Assembly (NCBI GenBank): GCA_963971425.1
Contig: OZ020514.1
Span: forward strand, 12,901,218-12,965,217
Direction: 5' to 3'
Length of the DNA: 64,000 nt
DNA from: Bryoerythrophyllum caledonicum
Lineage: Eukaryota; Streptophyta; Bryopsida; Pottiales; Pottiaceae
Shown here: positions 23,027 through 34,283 of the stretch, one piece after another
How positions within the stretch are numbered: position 1 is the stretch's first letter
Layout of the letters: every line of letters starts with the position of its first letter
Made by a program: the position numbers and the translations under genes
Notes under the pieces: model-generated
Told to the model about the DNA's origin: nothing
Database searches by the model: none
What the model saw: the letters and a program-made list of their open reading frames with translations, nothing else

Positions 23027-26000
23027 CGGGGCAGAAATCATACAAACCTACAAAACTTTCCCAACAATTGAAAGAGCGGATGCGCACATATTCTGATGTT
23101 TCGTTGTCGGGGCCTTCGGATTGCGACGGATGTTCTTGCCAAATCTGAGCTTCGGATGTTCGTCAGGATTTGCCGGGGTGGGAAATAAAGACAAATCAAA
23201 TGTTGAACCATCCTCAGTAAACAGTTTCCGAGGGGAAAGCATCACTCGCTCTGGAAGTCGGAAACCGGCGTTCTCTAAGGATAGAATCTCTGCCTTTGTT
23301 AGAGAGGTACCAGCTTTTACGGGCCACACATCAGGTACTGTAGGCTTAGAAACCACCCACTCCCTTCTACTTCCCAATACACAACGATGGATGTCATCAG
23401 AACAATAAAAAAACTGCATCTTGACCAACGTTTTCTTCTTATAATTTTTCATCATTCCTGTGTATGTTGGTGCTGCAGTACTTTTATTGTCCTGGACAAT
23501 GCGAGCAACACACTTCTTCCCATTAAGAGACTGAAGAGCAAAACATTTCTTTGCTCATGTTTTTGGAAGCCTTGAAATATGCCATTCCCTTTCGTCACAA
23601 GATGTTTCCATCACTGCTCTAACATGAGGAACTCCAAAAGATGCTCTTGCCATCTTGGAGGAAGACTTACATCCTTCTGGGAACCGCCTGGAAAGTCAAC
23701 ATCCTCATCCACAAGATGGAAAGTACTCTTCTCTGACGCTCAGGTCCTCACCCTAGGGCGGGATACACTAATTCTGTTCGGACGATGGGAGTCAAACTCT
23801 GAACCTGGAGGAATATCTGCCTTTCGTTTCAGAGATAAGAACTCCTCTTTGCCTTCCAAATGCGGGGGCCTCGTGCAGAACTCAACAGCTCCTGGCAAAT
23901 CGGAGAGCGCTTCAAGAAATGCCTTAGAGTTTCCGGAGCGATGAGCTGTGTCTTGAGCAACTCGAAGGCGAAGTTCTTCTTTCCTTGGACCCATTCCTGG
24001 TCGCTCACCCTTCAAGTATTGATAACATGACACGACTTGCAAGAAAGCGCGAACCATGTCATCAACAGTGGCCACATACAAGTCATTTCCACGTTTCCCA
24101 GACTGTTGCAACCACTTGTTGTGCACAGTTTTAGCTAAATTGCAAGAAGGCATTTCTGCTAATTTGGAATCGGACAACGCCTGAAAAAAGAGGAAGGTTC
24201 AAATAGGATAATGATTTTAAAAGATTCACAGAAATAAAACAATGTTTGATGAGTGTGCCACGAACGGCTGAAGCATAACCAAATCAAAAAGCGACAAGGA
24301 GGGCCCAATATCTAGGTATGCCGGCAACGGCAGACTTATTATGGATCACAACTACAAAATCAGGTGTGTTCTAAGGTACGCCAGCCAGAAAAACAAACAA
24401 AATACGGTCTAGAAAAGGTACGTACCGATACCATAAAACCTCCCCACTAACGGTACTGAAAATGCCAGAACGCAAGCCACAAGTCCAGCCGCACCACACC
24501 CTCATTTGTGGATGCCCCAGATGATAGCCACCAAGCTTTGATCGCCAAATACTTTGCCTCGGCCTCTTCCATGGACTTTGCGTTCTTGTACTGTTTGCAA
24601 AGTTGACGATGTTGTTCTTGAAGGTCTGCTCTTATATCCGCCTTTGTATGTTTCTCCAGTGATTGTGTCCAATGGAAAAGGCAGGTTCTTTCGTGATTTT
24701 CCATCGGGATAGCATAATCACCGGAGCCATAAACAATCCGCACCGCATTCCAGTTCGCCTGCGCGCTGTCTGCCATGAATCCCTTGAAGTTTACAGTGGG
24801 AATATCGTGACAATAAGCAACTGCATTCAAATTTTTCCAAAAAACTGTTTGCGCTGCCACATCTTTAGACTGCATATCGCAAACCGCAATGGCCAGCACT
24901 CGACAATACGTAGAATCGTAAATATGACAACCCATAGTTGTCCAACCCTTCACTCCCTTCACATGATCAAACATGATCCAACATTCTTCTAAGTCCCCTC
25001 CTCGTTGCATTTGTTTCACCAAATCAACCTCGCTAGCGGGACCAATCTCGGACATTTAGAATACAAACACCTTGTCAGAGTCCGCCCCCTGACCTGGAAA
25101 CCTATTTTCTTAAACGAAGGCCCATTTGCTTAAACCTCTGAGTTTTGTGATGCTGTCCATGACACCAAACCTACGCAGGTACCTGAATGTAGTGACGTTA
25201 TTTTGAATGCTCGCCGATGAGATCTGTTTGAACTTTTCTAACATCGGAACTAGTTCCTCCATATGAAGGGGCTTCTGCTGAACCCCGTCTGGGCCTAGTA
25301 ACTGTTCACCAAGGAATTCTTTGTTGGCCTCAAGAATGATGGCTGAGTTAGTTGCTGAGGATGTCCTCTCCACTTGTTCCCCGATAAGTTGCTTGAGCTT
25401 TGTGGAGGAAACTCTACAGTTCCCTAATTTAACGGGGTGCAAGTGGTTACCAAGATGCACACATCCCCTAGTCATACTCTCCGGTCCGATAACATAGTAA
25501 ATTTTGGCTACGCAAGTACTATGACAAGACGGAGGAACTCTACATAGTTTGCAAACAACAGTCGAATTAGCTGGAGGGTCCTCACTCACTCGAAACACTG
25601 AGGACGAAGTCCCCTCCCACTCCGTTTCATTTAAAAGAGAAGCCCTATGCTCTCTCTTTAGGAAGTCACAATTTGGATTATCGCACCGAAGATGTCCCAG
25701 ACACAAAGACATCCTAAACGTAAGGTTTGAGTCATTTGCAACATGAGTAGTCACTGTTCTTGTCCACGCATGTCCATTGTGTTTTTAATCCATACCATGC
25801 AACAATCCCGCCTGCGTTGATTGCGTTCCTCTTTCTAGAACTGGAAGTTTGTATATAACGTCTCCATCGAAAGAGACAGGTAAATAGTCAACCTTCTCTA
25901 TTCTAATAGAATTTAAGTCGACTTTGCTTAAGAGCGATTTGGATCGGGTCCTAGTAGTCACACTTCGCAAGCAGTCCACAATGCTAATAGGGGCTGCGGG

Positions 26001-26540
26001 GTTAAGGGGAGGCGGAGAATTACTCGGAACAACAACATTGGACAGGGCAGGTGCAGTATTACAAAGGAATGATGAACCGTCCACGGGCGTCCTGGATGCC
26101 TGAACTTTTGGAGCTTCACAATCAGAGTCATCACTAAGCAAGTGCACTACGCTCTCAGGAGGCTCCAGTATAACATTCTGAAGCAATGGTGTAACTTGGG
26201 TTGCGGTCGTTGATTGCTTTGGGGTCAAGGAACTACAAGGGACTCCCTCAAGACTGTCCTTCACACCGTACACTCGATACCTTCCAGACTTCAGCGACCA
26301 TACACCCCCGTGATCAAGGGAAATAGTTGCATGAGCGACAGTGTGCGTGAGCTCTCCTGTTTCTGGATCAAACTCTTCCTTGTCAATATGATGTGACCCC
26401 TCGTGAATTCGAAAGCGCTGACTTAATCTAACTCCACTAATCATGGCCAATCCGTCATCTGCAACAGCAAAATATATAGGGACTCGAGTGGAGTCTCCAT
26501 GAACAACTACAGTATCGGGGAACTGATCCAAAGAAACCAT
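23027..26540 (-). pseudogene. Element C MULE transposase, main part
   Basis: Same architecture as the element B transposase. Exon 1 runs from the ATG at 26540 to about 24426, and exon 2 from 24180 to the B insertion at 23026; the SWIM end lies at 8250-8540. Visible parts: an N-terminal region with a VVHLLSDDSDCE acidic motif; a GCM1-type finger (LGHLRC, NPNC, CKLC, STC, then GNHLHP); the catalytic core with FDHV, FMADSAQANW and CLFHW; the LAKTVHNKWLQ block; and KRKADIPPGSE. Damage: TAA at 25785-25787, 25110-25112 and 25056-25058, TAG at 24447-24449, TGA at 23740-23742, and frame loss in 23.45-23.74 kb. A minus-strand TATA-like CTATAAAT near 26646-26653 lies about 105 bp upstream of the ATG. 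Confidence 0.82.
24314..24332. promoter_or_regulatory. Isolated C-type palindrome half in transposase intron
   Basis: TGCCGGCAACGGCAG inside the intron (24181-24425) of the element C transposase gene. It is an exact 15-bp match to the core of the palindromes arrayed at 28.1-29.2 kb, about 4 kb away. It may be a regulatory site shared by both genes of the element, or a stray copy. Confidence 0.5.
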
Positions 26541-27951
26541 TGCAGAGCATTCAGAAATCAATAAACGGAGAGGGGAGGCAAAACTCAACAACATGCGCCA
26601 AGTAATTGTGATTTGAGAGGAAAACGTAAAGAACAAATTTAGCACATTTATAGATGAAATTTAATTTATCCGGGAAATCATTAAATGAGGGCATTAAAGA
26701 TTTCTTAACTTTATGACAGAGAAAAGCAAGTTGACAGTATAATTTATTAGTTGACGTTAATGTGCAGCCATGGGCGGAAAAATAAGTGTTAACTAGGACA
26801 GAATGTCCAAATTTCTCAAGATTTAGGGTGGTTTAGATTTCATTCAATCAAAGTCTTCAACAAGAAAGATATTCTGTTGGCAGTGAATCTGCTCAAAGAT
26901 ATATATATGGCGGCTCACTTTCAGGAATCTACCTATTATATGTCAGTAAATCGACGGCCTAGATCAGTTGGTCTGATTCGATAAATTGAACATGCTTGGA
27001 CCACGGCTGGCCATTCAATATTGCAGCAGCCACAGAACTAAATGCCACTCTAGGGCAGGTGATGAAGAAGAAAAATTAATTGGAGGGTGCATATATACTG
27101 AAAACCAAGAGGTCGGGATGACACCGGGTGAATGTGGTGAAGAATGAAAAAAAAAAAAAAGTCACAACTCTACTTCAGTTCCTATAGGACTTTGAGAAGA
27201 ACTAGAGAGATGAGGAAGAAGGTATATAAACTGATTGAGGGGGATTGTGGAATGACTCAAAAAACACTGCAGTTTCAAGAGGATTGTGCTTAAGAAGCAG
27301 AAGAAACTCTGGCCAGTAAAGAGTGTTTGATATCAATTCCTGAAAGCCGTCTATGTGCAGAGATTAAACATCTGGAAACCAATGGAATTGATTTGGATGG
27401 AATTGCAGCGCAAAACCCCGTTTCAGGTATTTCTTAGAAGTCGTTATCTAATTCTTTGTTGGGTGAATCATTACTTCTAATCTCAAGGTCTATTGAAAAT
27501 TAGTATCATTCGTGTCGAAAAGCAATGTCGATGGAGTGATAAGTAGAAGTGTCAATTTCACTCTTTCTTGCACTCAATTTGCACCTAGGTTTAGGTTAGC
27601 TATGAAAGGCTGAGCCTTGTGAGGATCGTAGAGGTAGTGATCAGTTCTCCCGTCGCGGAGGACCTGAGACATAGCTTTGCAAGGGTTTGCGCACTAAACC
27701 CAAGAGCGGCCACTTCTCGGTTAGCACACAATACTCGTATTTCTTGCAGCTTTTTTGCGTTGAGGGTCCAATGTGCTGTGTGAGTGTATTATGTTCGTTG
27801 TTGACAGCGTAGAATCCTACGAAGTCAGGGTTAGATTGCGATTGAGACTGAAATTACATTGCAGAGAAGACAAGCTAAGAATCCGATACTAAACAGTTGT
27901 GGAGGTTTGTGTGCAGGGGAAGACAAGTGCGAAGAAAGAGACATTGAGGAT
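26541..27951. promoter_or_regulatory. Element C central divergent promoter region
   Basis: Spacer between the divergent genes. A good TATA box (TATATAAA, 27223-27230) faces the plus-strand ParB-methyltransferase gene. Splice-like signals follow (CAG-GTATTT near 27430, TTGCAG-AGAAG near 27862), suggesting one or more non-coding or short coding leader exons. A run of A at 27148-27160 is present. No other gene is supported. Confidence 0.45.
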
Positions 27952-30900
27952 ATGGCGATATCGATGAGCAACGCTACAACAGATTGCAGCGCGGAAGGTA
28001 AGTTCTGTATACATTGGATATTATGTAAAGTAGGTCTAGGTTAGGGTTTTTCATTCACGTATAATCTAAGCAGTAGGATCGTGTCGGTGGTGACACCGGC
28101 GTCCATGCCGCACTGCCGTTGGCGGCACTGGTCTGACGAGCTCCGTGTCCACACAAACAACGGTCGCCTGGAGCACTGCCGCCAACGGCAGTGCTACCCA
28201 AGAAAGCCGGTGTCTATGTTGAGTCTGAGCTCATCACCGCATTTCTAAAGACTAGCCCTCTTCGAAGCACTTCCGGCAACGGCAGTGCTCGTGGAGTAGT
28301 TTGTTTTTTTTTATACTTTGCTTCTTCGAAGCACTGCCGTTGCCGGCAGTGCCCATGAAGTGCCCGGTGTTGTAATTATCACCGAGCACTTCATAGGCAC
28401 TACCGGCAACGGCAGTGCTCGTAATATGGTTTGCATTTTTAAAAACTGGCCTCTTTGAAGCACTGTCGTTGCCGGCAATGCTCGTGGACTAGTCTGTTTC
28501 TTTTTTTAACTTTCCTTCTTCAATGTTGTGCCGTTGCCGGCAGTGCCCATGAAGTGCCCGGTGTCTGAATTCTCACCGAGCACTTCATGAGCACTGCCGG
28601 CAACGGCAATGCTCGCAATATGGTTTGCTTTTTATTAAAACTTGCCGTGTTCAAAGCACTGCCGTTGCCGGCAGTGCTCGTGGTGTGGTCTGTTTCTTTT
28701 TTCAACTTTGCTTCTTCGATGCACTGCCGTTGCCGGCAGTGCCCATGAAGTGCCCGGTGTCTGAATTCTCACCGAGCACTTCATGAGCACTGCCGGCAAC
28801 GGCAGTGCTTGTGATATGGTTTGTTTTTTATTAAAACTTGTTGTGTTTAAAGCACTGCCGTTGCCGGCAGTGCTTGTGATATGGTTTGCTTTTTATTAAA
28901 ACTTGCCCTATTCAAAGCACTGCCTTTTCCGGCAGTGCTCGTGGAATGGTCTGTTTTTTTTTTTAACTTTCCTTCTTCGAAGCACTGTCGTTGCCGGCAG
29001 TGCCCATGAAGTGCCCGGTGTTGCAATTCTCACCGAGTTCTTCTTGAGCACTGCCGACAAGGGCAGTGCTCGTGATATGGTTTGCATTTTTTTAAACTGG
29101 CCTCTTCGAAGCACTGCCGGCAACGGCAGTGCCCATGAAGTGACCGGTGTCGCAATTCTCACCGAGCACTTCATGGGCATTGCCGCCGACGGCAGTCCTC
29201 CAGGATAGGTTTCTCTCTCATTACAAATGTCGTTGCCGTCATTGCTCCAAAGCCGGTGTTCGTGTAGACAAAAGCCTCGCAGTTAGACAAACGCCAAGGC
29301 ATTGTTGTCTTGATGAGGTCGATGTCTGTACTATATGTGTAATCTCCATATTCGTTGAAATTCATTATTGTTGAATGACTTTACAGACGCAGATATGGAG
29401 AATAGTGAACGCAACAGTGGTCATCTTGAAGACGCATCGGATGAAGAGGATTGCTTGACTCAACCTGAAGGTTAGTTTCATCTTTTTATTATTCTAATTT
29501 CATGGGTTTGTGAGTTGCTTGTATTGAGTTTGTGATCTTCACTACAGATATAGATCAGCAAGAAGATGAGGACGAAGCAGATAAGACTTCCTCAGAATCT
29601 GTGGTTGACCTTGGGAAGCAAATGAATGACCTCGTTGTCAGTGAATCGGTCAATACCAATGCTCTCCTTGACAAGCTTCGCTTTCAGCCACGGGCGAAAT
29701 CTAGGCTCCAAATCCCCCTTTGTAGGATGGTTGCCCTTCCGATTGTCAGGCCATTTCTTAGAAACGATATCATGTCGTTGGCCTTGCACTTTGTGAAGAA
29801 TGGGTACATGGAGGGAGCTGGAGTATTTTACGTTGCGCTTTAGAATGATGAAGGAAAAACTGTTGATGTCACTGAGGAGATTACCGCAAGTTGGAATAGT
29901 GGTTGGGCCGAGGCGAATGCTGCATTTGAGAATGTCCTTCAAGCTGATGAAGACCTTTGCTTTCTTTCCGGAAGAATGTTTCATGTTTGGGACGGCAACC
30001 ACCGGCTGCAGGCATGGCGACCCATAATCGACCGAGATCATTCCAATGACCCACTATGGCATGTAGCTGTTGAGTCAGTACTTCTCGACGTTCAAGGAAA
30101 TGTAGCGACCCTACTAACTGCACTTCATCAGGTCAATTGGTAAGCCCATTTTTAATAAACTGCTTTTCAAGCATATGTTTAATGTAGTGTTTCCATTATT
30201 GACATCATATTTTATTTCAAGCATATGTTTAATGTAGTGATTCCACAAGAGGAATCAGAAATCGCAAGTGACTACAAACCTTGTCCATAAACTCTATTGT
30301 GTTCAGGGTATTGGTGCTCAACCGTTAAAGTTTTTCGAGAACCTTGTAGCCCAGAAGGAACTTGACGCAGCTGATAGTAAACAAAAGTCTGCGAAGCGTA
30401 CTTGGTATACTCTCTCTGAGCCATTGTTGTGCTCCATTCTTTACCAGGTACTGCCTTTTCTCAAATGATTCTGTTCCAAATTTTTGTTAAGTGCAGTGCA
30501 TACTCTTTAATGATCTCGTACCATCGAGTTATTTTGAGAATATTTCTTATCAATGCACCTGCGCTGTGGTTGCAGCAAGAGATTGGAGATGCTGCAGCAT
30601 AGGCTCAAGTAAAGGTTTCGGAGCGTTTTCCAAATCCTGTTGATTGGACCTCATCAAATGCCCTTGATTTCGTTTCAAAGGCTGTGAAGAAAACAAAACT
30701 GCATTGCAGTTCTGAGCTGCGGAAGCAGCTTCCCACGACGGATCCGAAGCACACTCCCCGCTTTCTGGAAGAGGTGAAGAAACATTACGAGTCTCACGAC
30801 GAAGATTCGGAGATGACCCAGGAGAAGCTCCACATGATTGCAACGTCATCTATGGAGGCTGAAATGAAGGTTAAGTGGCTGGAGCGCTGGAATCGAGATG

Positions 30901-33459
30901 GCCCTCTCCGTGAGGCACTGCGATTTCTAAAGATTCGTTTTCCAGACAGTGAATTTCCTGACTGGCTTCACCGTGCTACATGGTGGGCGCAGATATTGGA
31001 ACTGGAGTAATTACATGTTGCCAAAAGATTGTTTATTTGTTCATTAGATATTGATACGATGAATTATTATATCTTTGCAGCTATCTTGTGAAGCAAGTCA
31101 ACTGTTTGGCGAAGCAATATCGGATTTGTCGGTGGAAGTTAACTACGAGCCTGTGTACGGTCCAGCAATTCCTAGGATCGCAGATTATATTGAAGAGATT
31201 CGAATTCAACTCTGGGACACTGCATTCTACAGGGAGTTCAAAGAGCCCAAAGGAGTTCACAAGAACTATGCACCTAAACGGCAGTTCGATTTGGCTGAAG
31301 CTGTTCGCCGTACAGTCTATAGGTACATTAAGAATGTTCTAATTCCTTGCAGGGCGGTGGCCCGTCCTCCTCCTATTCTTGCAGGTTACTTGGACAAGGA
31401 CAATCAAAACTGTATGATGTCGAAGGGGATCAAGGCTATGTGGGGGCAAGTGCACTTGGAGCGATGCGGGTGGTATCTGGACTGCCCAATCAAGAGACCT
31501 CCCTCTTTTGATGTTGATTTGCGTAATTCAATTGAGCATGAGTTGAAGGATATTGAGAGTGGAGGTAGCTGGCCCCCAACGCCTGCTGTAATGATGAGAG
31601 TGAGGAGCAAGGCGAGCAAGGGGAAGCAGGCCGTTGAATCTCCCTTGGACGATGCTGACATTATTGAGGTCCAAGCGCCTGCACCGATGGTACCCTTTGA
31701 AGAGGAGTCTCCTTCGTCCTCGTCTTCAGTTCATGAACCAGCTCTGGATGTCACGATGCAGCCTTCTCTCCATTTCGAGCCGTCTGTCCCTTTGCTGAAG
31801 AGAAAGGCTTTTCCAGAATTGATTTCACCGACTTCTGCCACAAGTCCGGTTGGAATCCGGATTGAGAATCTCTCAATCCACGATGTCATGAATGGCGGAA
31901 AGAATCACCCCGCCTTTGCTCGCTTGAACCAATTCATGCAAAAGGTATTTACTCCGCTCCATTTTGGTAGTATATTTGTTTTCACTCCTTTTTTTCTGCA
32001 CTCCCCAGAGCCCACTACAATCACCGGCATTGCTGTACCGAGCAGTATATTGAGAGCGTCTTTCAAATCTAGAGTCAAAATCTATAAGTACTTCCTTGTT
32101 GTTGTACCAACTGTTTCCGCTGAATTTGTTTACATTGTTCTAACTTCTTTCCAATGCGTGTATAGGTTTTGAGTGGGTCTGCAAACGAGGCACGAAGCAC
32201 TACATGCGCCCATCGTGGCTTTAACTTAATGTTTGCTGACTTTCCAGACGGGCTCTACGTGCCTTCAATTTCTCGCGATACAAATGACATTCCTCCTTAG
32301 AATGTCTATAGTGAGAAGTCGGTTGAATCTTTCTTTGAGTTATGTGATGCCTTTCTTCATGACACTGGATCCGTGCTTGTGGTTTCTCTTGAGAACATCA
32401 CTATACGCTCCGATGTTCGATCATATGCTGCATGCTACGACTTCAAACTTCTTCGAGAGTGGTGGGGTGTGAATGAGATGCCGCTGGCCTCACCTATCAG
32501 TTCTTCCATGAAGGTTTGTCTCTATCTTCCAATTCATGTCATTTGTGCAGTCCTTTAATTCTTTCATCCAGTATGTTAATTTTATCTTTCACGTTGTATT
32601 TGTTTTTGTTCTCTCAGACCCGGCATTTCAGAGTTTTTCTCTTCGTGCGGGTCTCGAATCCAGTGGACACGTTTCAATTTAATTCGACTCTCGAGCTTCC
32701 TCCAACGGGATGGAGCCTTGAAGAGACGGACGTAATAGTCAATCATATTGACAAGGATTCACAATCCATGAGAGGGTCTATTCCTTGGCGTGGAGGGCGA
32801 GAAAGAAGTGTGCTCTTCTTCTTGATTCTTTTTCAAGGATTAACCAAGCCGCAAGATGTCATCGTTGATGCGTTTGCTTCCACTGGTATGGTTCTGCTTT
32901 CAATACTTTGGAGTTCAATTTTAGTTTCCTCTTTTACTCTGACCAGCTGTTTTATTCCAGGAAATTCTATTCGCGCTTGTCGTTCCATCGGACGACATGT
33001 GGTGGCCTTTGAAGCAGATAAAGCCATCTTTGACGCATTGTTGAGGCCCTTGTTCACACCTAAGACTCTACGACTGACCGTTGGTCCCAATGCCAATGTT
33101 CAGCACTCTCTAGATGACAAAGCCCCCATCCAAAAGGTTGCAAAGAGGAACAGATTAAGTAAGTAAGTCAATTCGGTGTTATTCATCATTGATTTTAACA
33201 TCTTCTTCATTCTCTGATGTGCCTTTGCTTCTATGTTTGTAGCTTGATTGCAGTGGCCACCTCTCCAAATAGAAGTTTTCTACTGCCATCTTATGCGGAG
33301 GATGCGGCTGTAATTCTTGCTACTATTTTGTCCCCCTCAACCGCTTCTAGTTCCTCCTCTTCTGATATCCGTGCTCAAGGTTTCCTAGACTTAGAGGCAG
33401 TCGAGGAACGCGTAGTATTATTGTCTTCTCCGGATAGTTCATGCAGTTCTTGTGCATAG
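27952..33459 (+). pseudogene. Element C ParB-like/DNA methyltransferase fusion gene
   Basis: Exons: (27862?) 27952-27997, 29387-29470, 29548-30139, about 30249-30447, 30576-30992, 31081-31944, 32166-32513, 32618-32885, 32961-33162 and 33243-33459, in register with the element B gene. The ParB-like domain ends with FHVWDGNHRLQAW (about 29.98-30.02 kb). The middle domain has RIQLWDTAFYREF and ERCGWYLDCP. The methyltransferase part has a motif IV-like MFADFPDGL, then RHFRVFLFVR, then motif I-like VIVDAFASTG with VAFEADKAIFDALL. D-F-P-D replaces the usual D-P-P-Y. Nonsense: TAG at 29841-29843, 30600-30602 and 32298-32300, each where element B has a sense codon. The acceptor before 30249 is AA instead of AG, and the donor after 30992 is AT. 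The gene is dead, but its structure is fully readable. Confidence 0.78.
28110..29240. repeat. Element C intronic palindrome array (GCACTGCCG-CGGCAGTGC)
   Basis: Seventeen copies of a near-perfect palindrome with 9-bp arms GCACTGCCG and CGGCAGTGC around TTGC/GCAA, in intron 1 (27998-29386). Starts: about 28110, 28173, 28267, 28331, 28397, 28460, 28525, 28591, 28656, 28721, 28787, 28852, 28917, 28982, 29047, 29111 and 29177. From 28267 onward every step is 63-66 bp, mostly 65. A further degenerate copy lies near 29224. Conserved spacer words include AAGTGCCCGGTG, TCTCACCGAGCACTTCATG and TATGGTTTGC. Confidence 0.92.
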
Positions 33460-33843
33460 GACCGTGCAATTTTGAGACTCATGCATGGTGTATTGTCTCT
33501 ATTGTACCTTTCTCCTTCCTTTTTTAATGCAACAATTGTTTTTTCTTTTACTTCCACTCTCCATCTTAATTCATTTTTCACTACAAATATCACAATTACT
33601 GAACTACAATTAAGCTCATGTGCTAGGCAATTAGATATAGTAGTGTCTTTTACATACCCGTTTATACCTAATTGCAGTTGATACCCGTTGATACCCTGAA
33701 AGTCTTCCACTATTATCCTCGGCCATGGGTCCTCAATTTTCATAAGAAAAACTGTATTTTCTCACGGATATAGGTCCACTTTGTAATTTTATTTACTTTT
33801 TTTTTACTTTTTGAATTTCTTATTCCGTATTTACTTTTTTTTT
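33460..33843. other. Element C right subterminal region
   Basis: 3' flank of the methyltransferase gene, T-rich. It includes a subterminal motif TCACGGATATAGG (33762-33774), inverted relative to the left-end copy at 7777-7789, and a small direct repeat TTGATACCCGTTGATACC near 33677-33695. No gene. Confidence 0.5.
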
Positions 33844-33910
33844 ACCGCTCACCGCTCACAGCTCACCACTCACAGCTCACCGCTCACCGCACGCAAGATA
33901 GCAATCCCCC
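33844..33910. repeat. Element C right terminal inverted repeat
   Basis: CGCTCACCGCTCAC-type heptamers followed by CACCGCACGCAAGATAGC, the reverse complement of the left end; then the duplication TGTTTCTTC at 33911-33919. Confidence 0.75.
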
Positions 33911-33919
33911 TGTTTCTTC
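33911..33919. repeat. Target site duplication of element C, right
   Basis: TGTTTCTTC, identical to 7580-7588. Confidence 0.75.
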
Positions 33920-33921
33920 TA

Positions 33922-34283
33922 GGTTTTAACTCCAGCCGTTGGTCATTGTAGTTGGATTTTGCTGCAAGTGAAGCACTCAACAATACAATTGCTGGTCTTT
34001 CTGGCGTTGATGATACTTCTGTGGCAGGTTACTGAATTTGTTCCCGTCTCATCCAAGCTCGGTATTTTCCCTACTTTGTTACATAGAGCCTGTTGCTAGG
34101 GAACTAGCATGCCTTGAAACACCTGTGCGTAAACCTAAATCTCCAAGGTTTAACAAGAATGTCAAGATGTACTTGGACTTGGAGGTAGAGGAGGCAAGTA
34201 CAAGCGATAGCGGTAACAGTGCCCGTGAGAGTTCAACCTCAACCGATTGTATTACAAGTAGGAATACCTTTATAGAGTCTTGA
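33922..34283 (+). pseudogene. Element A ParB-methyltransferase gene, 3' end
   Basis: Continuation of the gene cut at 7.58 kb. The first piece (to about 34027, with an in-frame TAG near 33950) encodes DFAASEALNNTIAG. This aligns with the region after SAM motif I (compare FESDPLIFEALL in B). After a GT-AG intron, the last exon (about 34087-34283) encodes KSPRFNKNVKMYLDLEVEEAS and a Ser/Thr tail. That corresponds to FNPNVHQFLDVEALE in B and FLDLEAVEE in C, with a TGA at 34281-34283. Motif IV and the middle domain of this copy are missing. Confidence 0.6.

Larger units (their letters stand above)
7589..33910. mobile_element. Element C: MULE with ParB-methyltransferase (interrupted)
   Basis: Mutator-like element inserted into element A and itself split by element B (8541-23014 plus one duplication copy). 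Without B it is about 11.8 kb. The ends share GCTATCTTGCGTGCGGTG in inverted orientation (left from 7596; right, complement, ending near 33902). Arrays of GTGAGCG/CGCTCAC heptamers follow inward, about 7611-7680 on the left and 33844-33890 on the right. A 9-bp duplication TGTTTCTTC flanks it. It carries a minus-strand transposase gene and a divergent plus-strand ParB-methyltransferase gene with a palindrome array in intron 1. Both genes carry several nonsense changes, so it is non-autonomous today. Confidence 0.8.

Noticed and set aside
28520-29208. Repetitive frames with SWALPAT / HCRQRQC-like words
   Set aside because: They are translations of the 65-bp repeats of array C.
28110-29240. Regular palindromic repeats as a CRISPR array
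   Set aside because: The spacers are themselves repeated, the setting is a spliceosomal intron of a eukaryotic gene, and there are no cas genes.
29841-32300. Three TAG codons in the element C methyltransferase gene as possible stop-codon recoding
   Set aside because: Element B has ordinary sense codons at all three sites, its own stops are TGA and TAA at other places, and splice sites are lost too; decay is the simpler reading.
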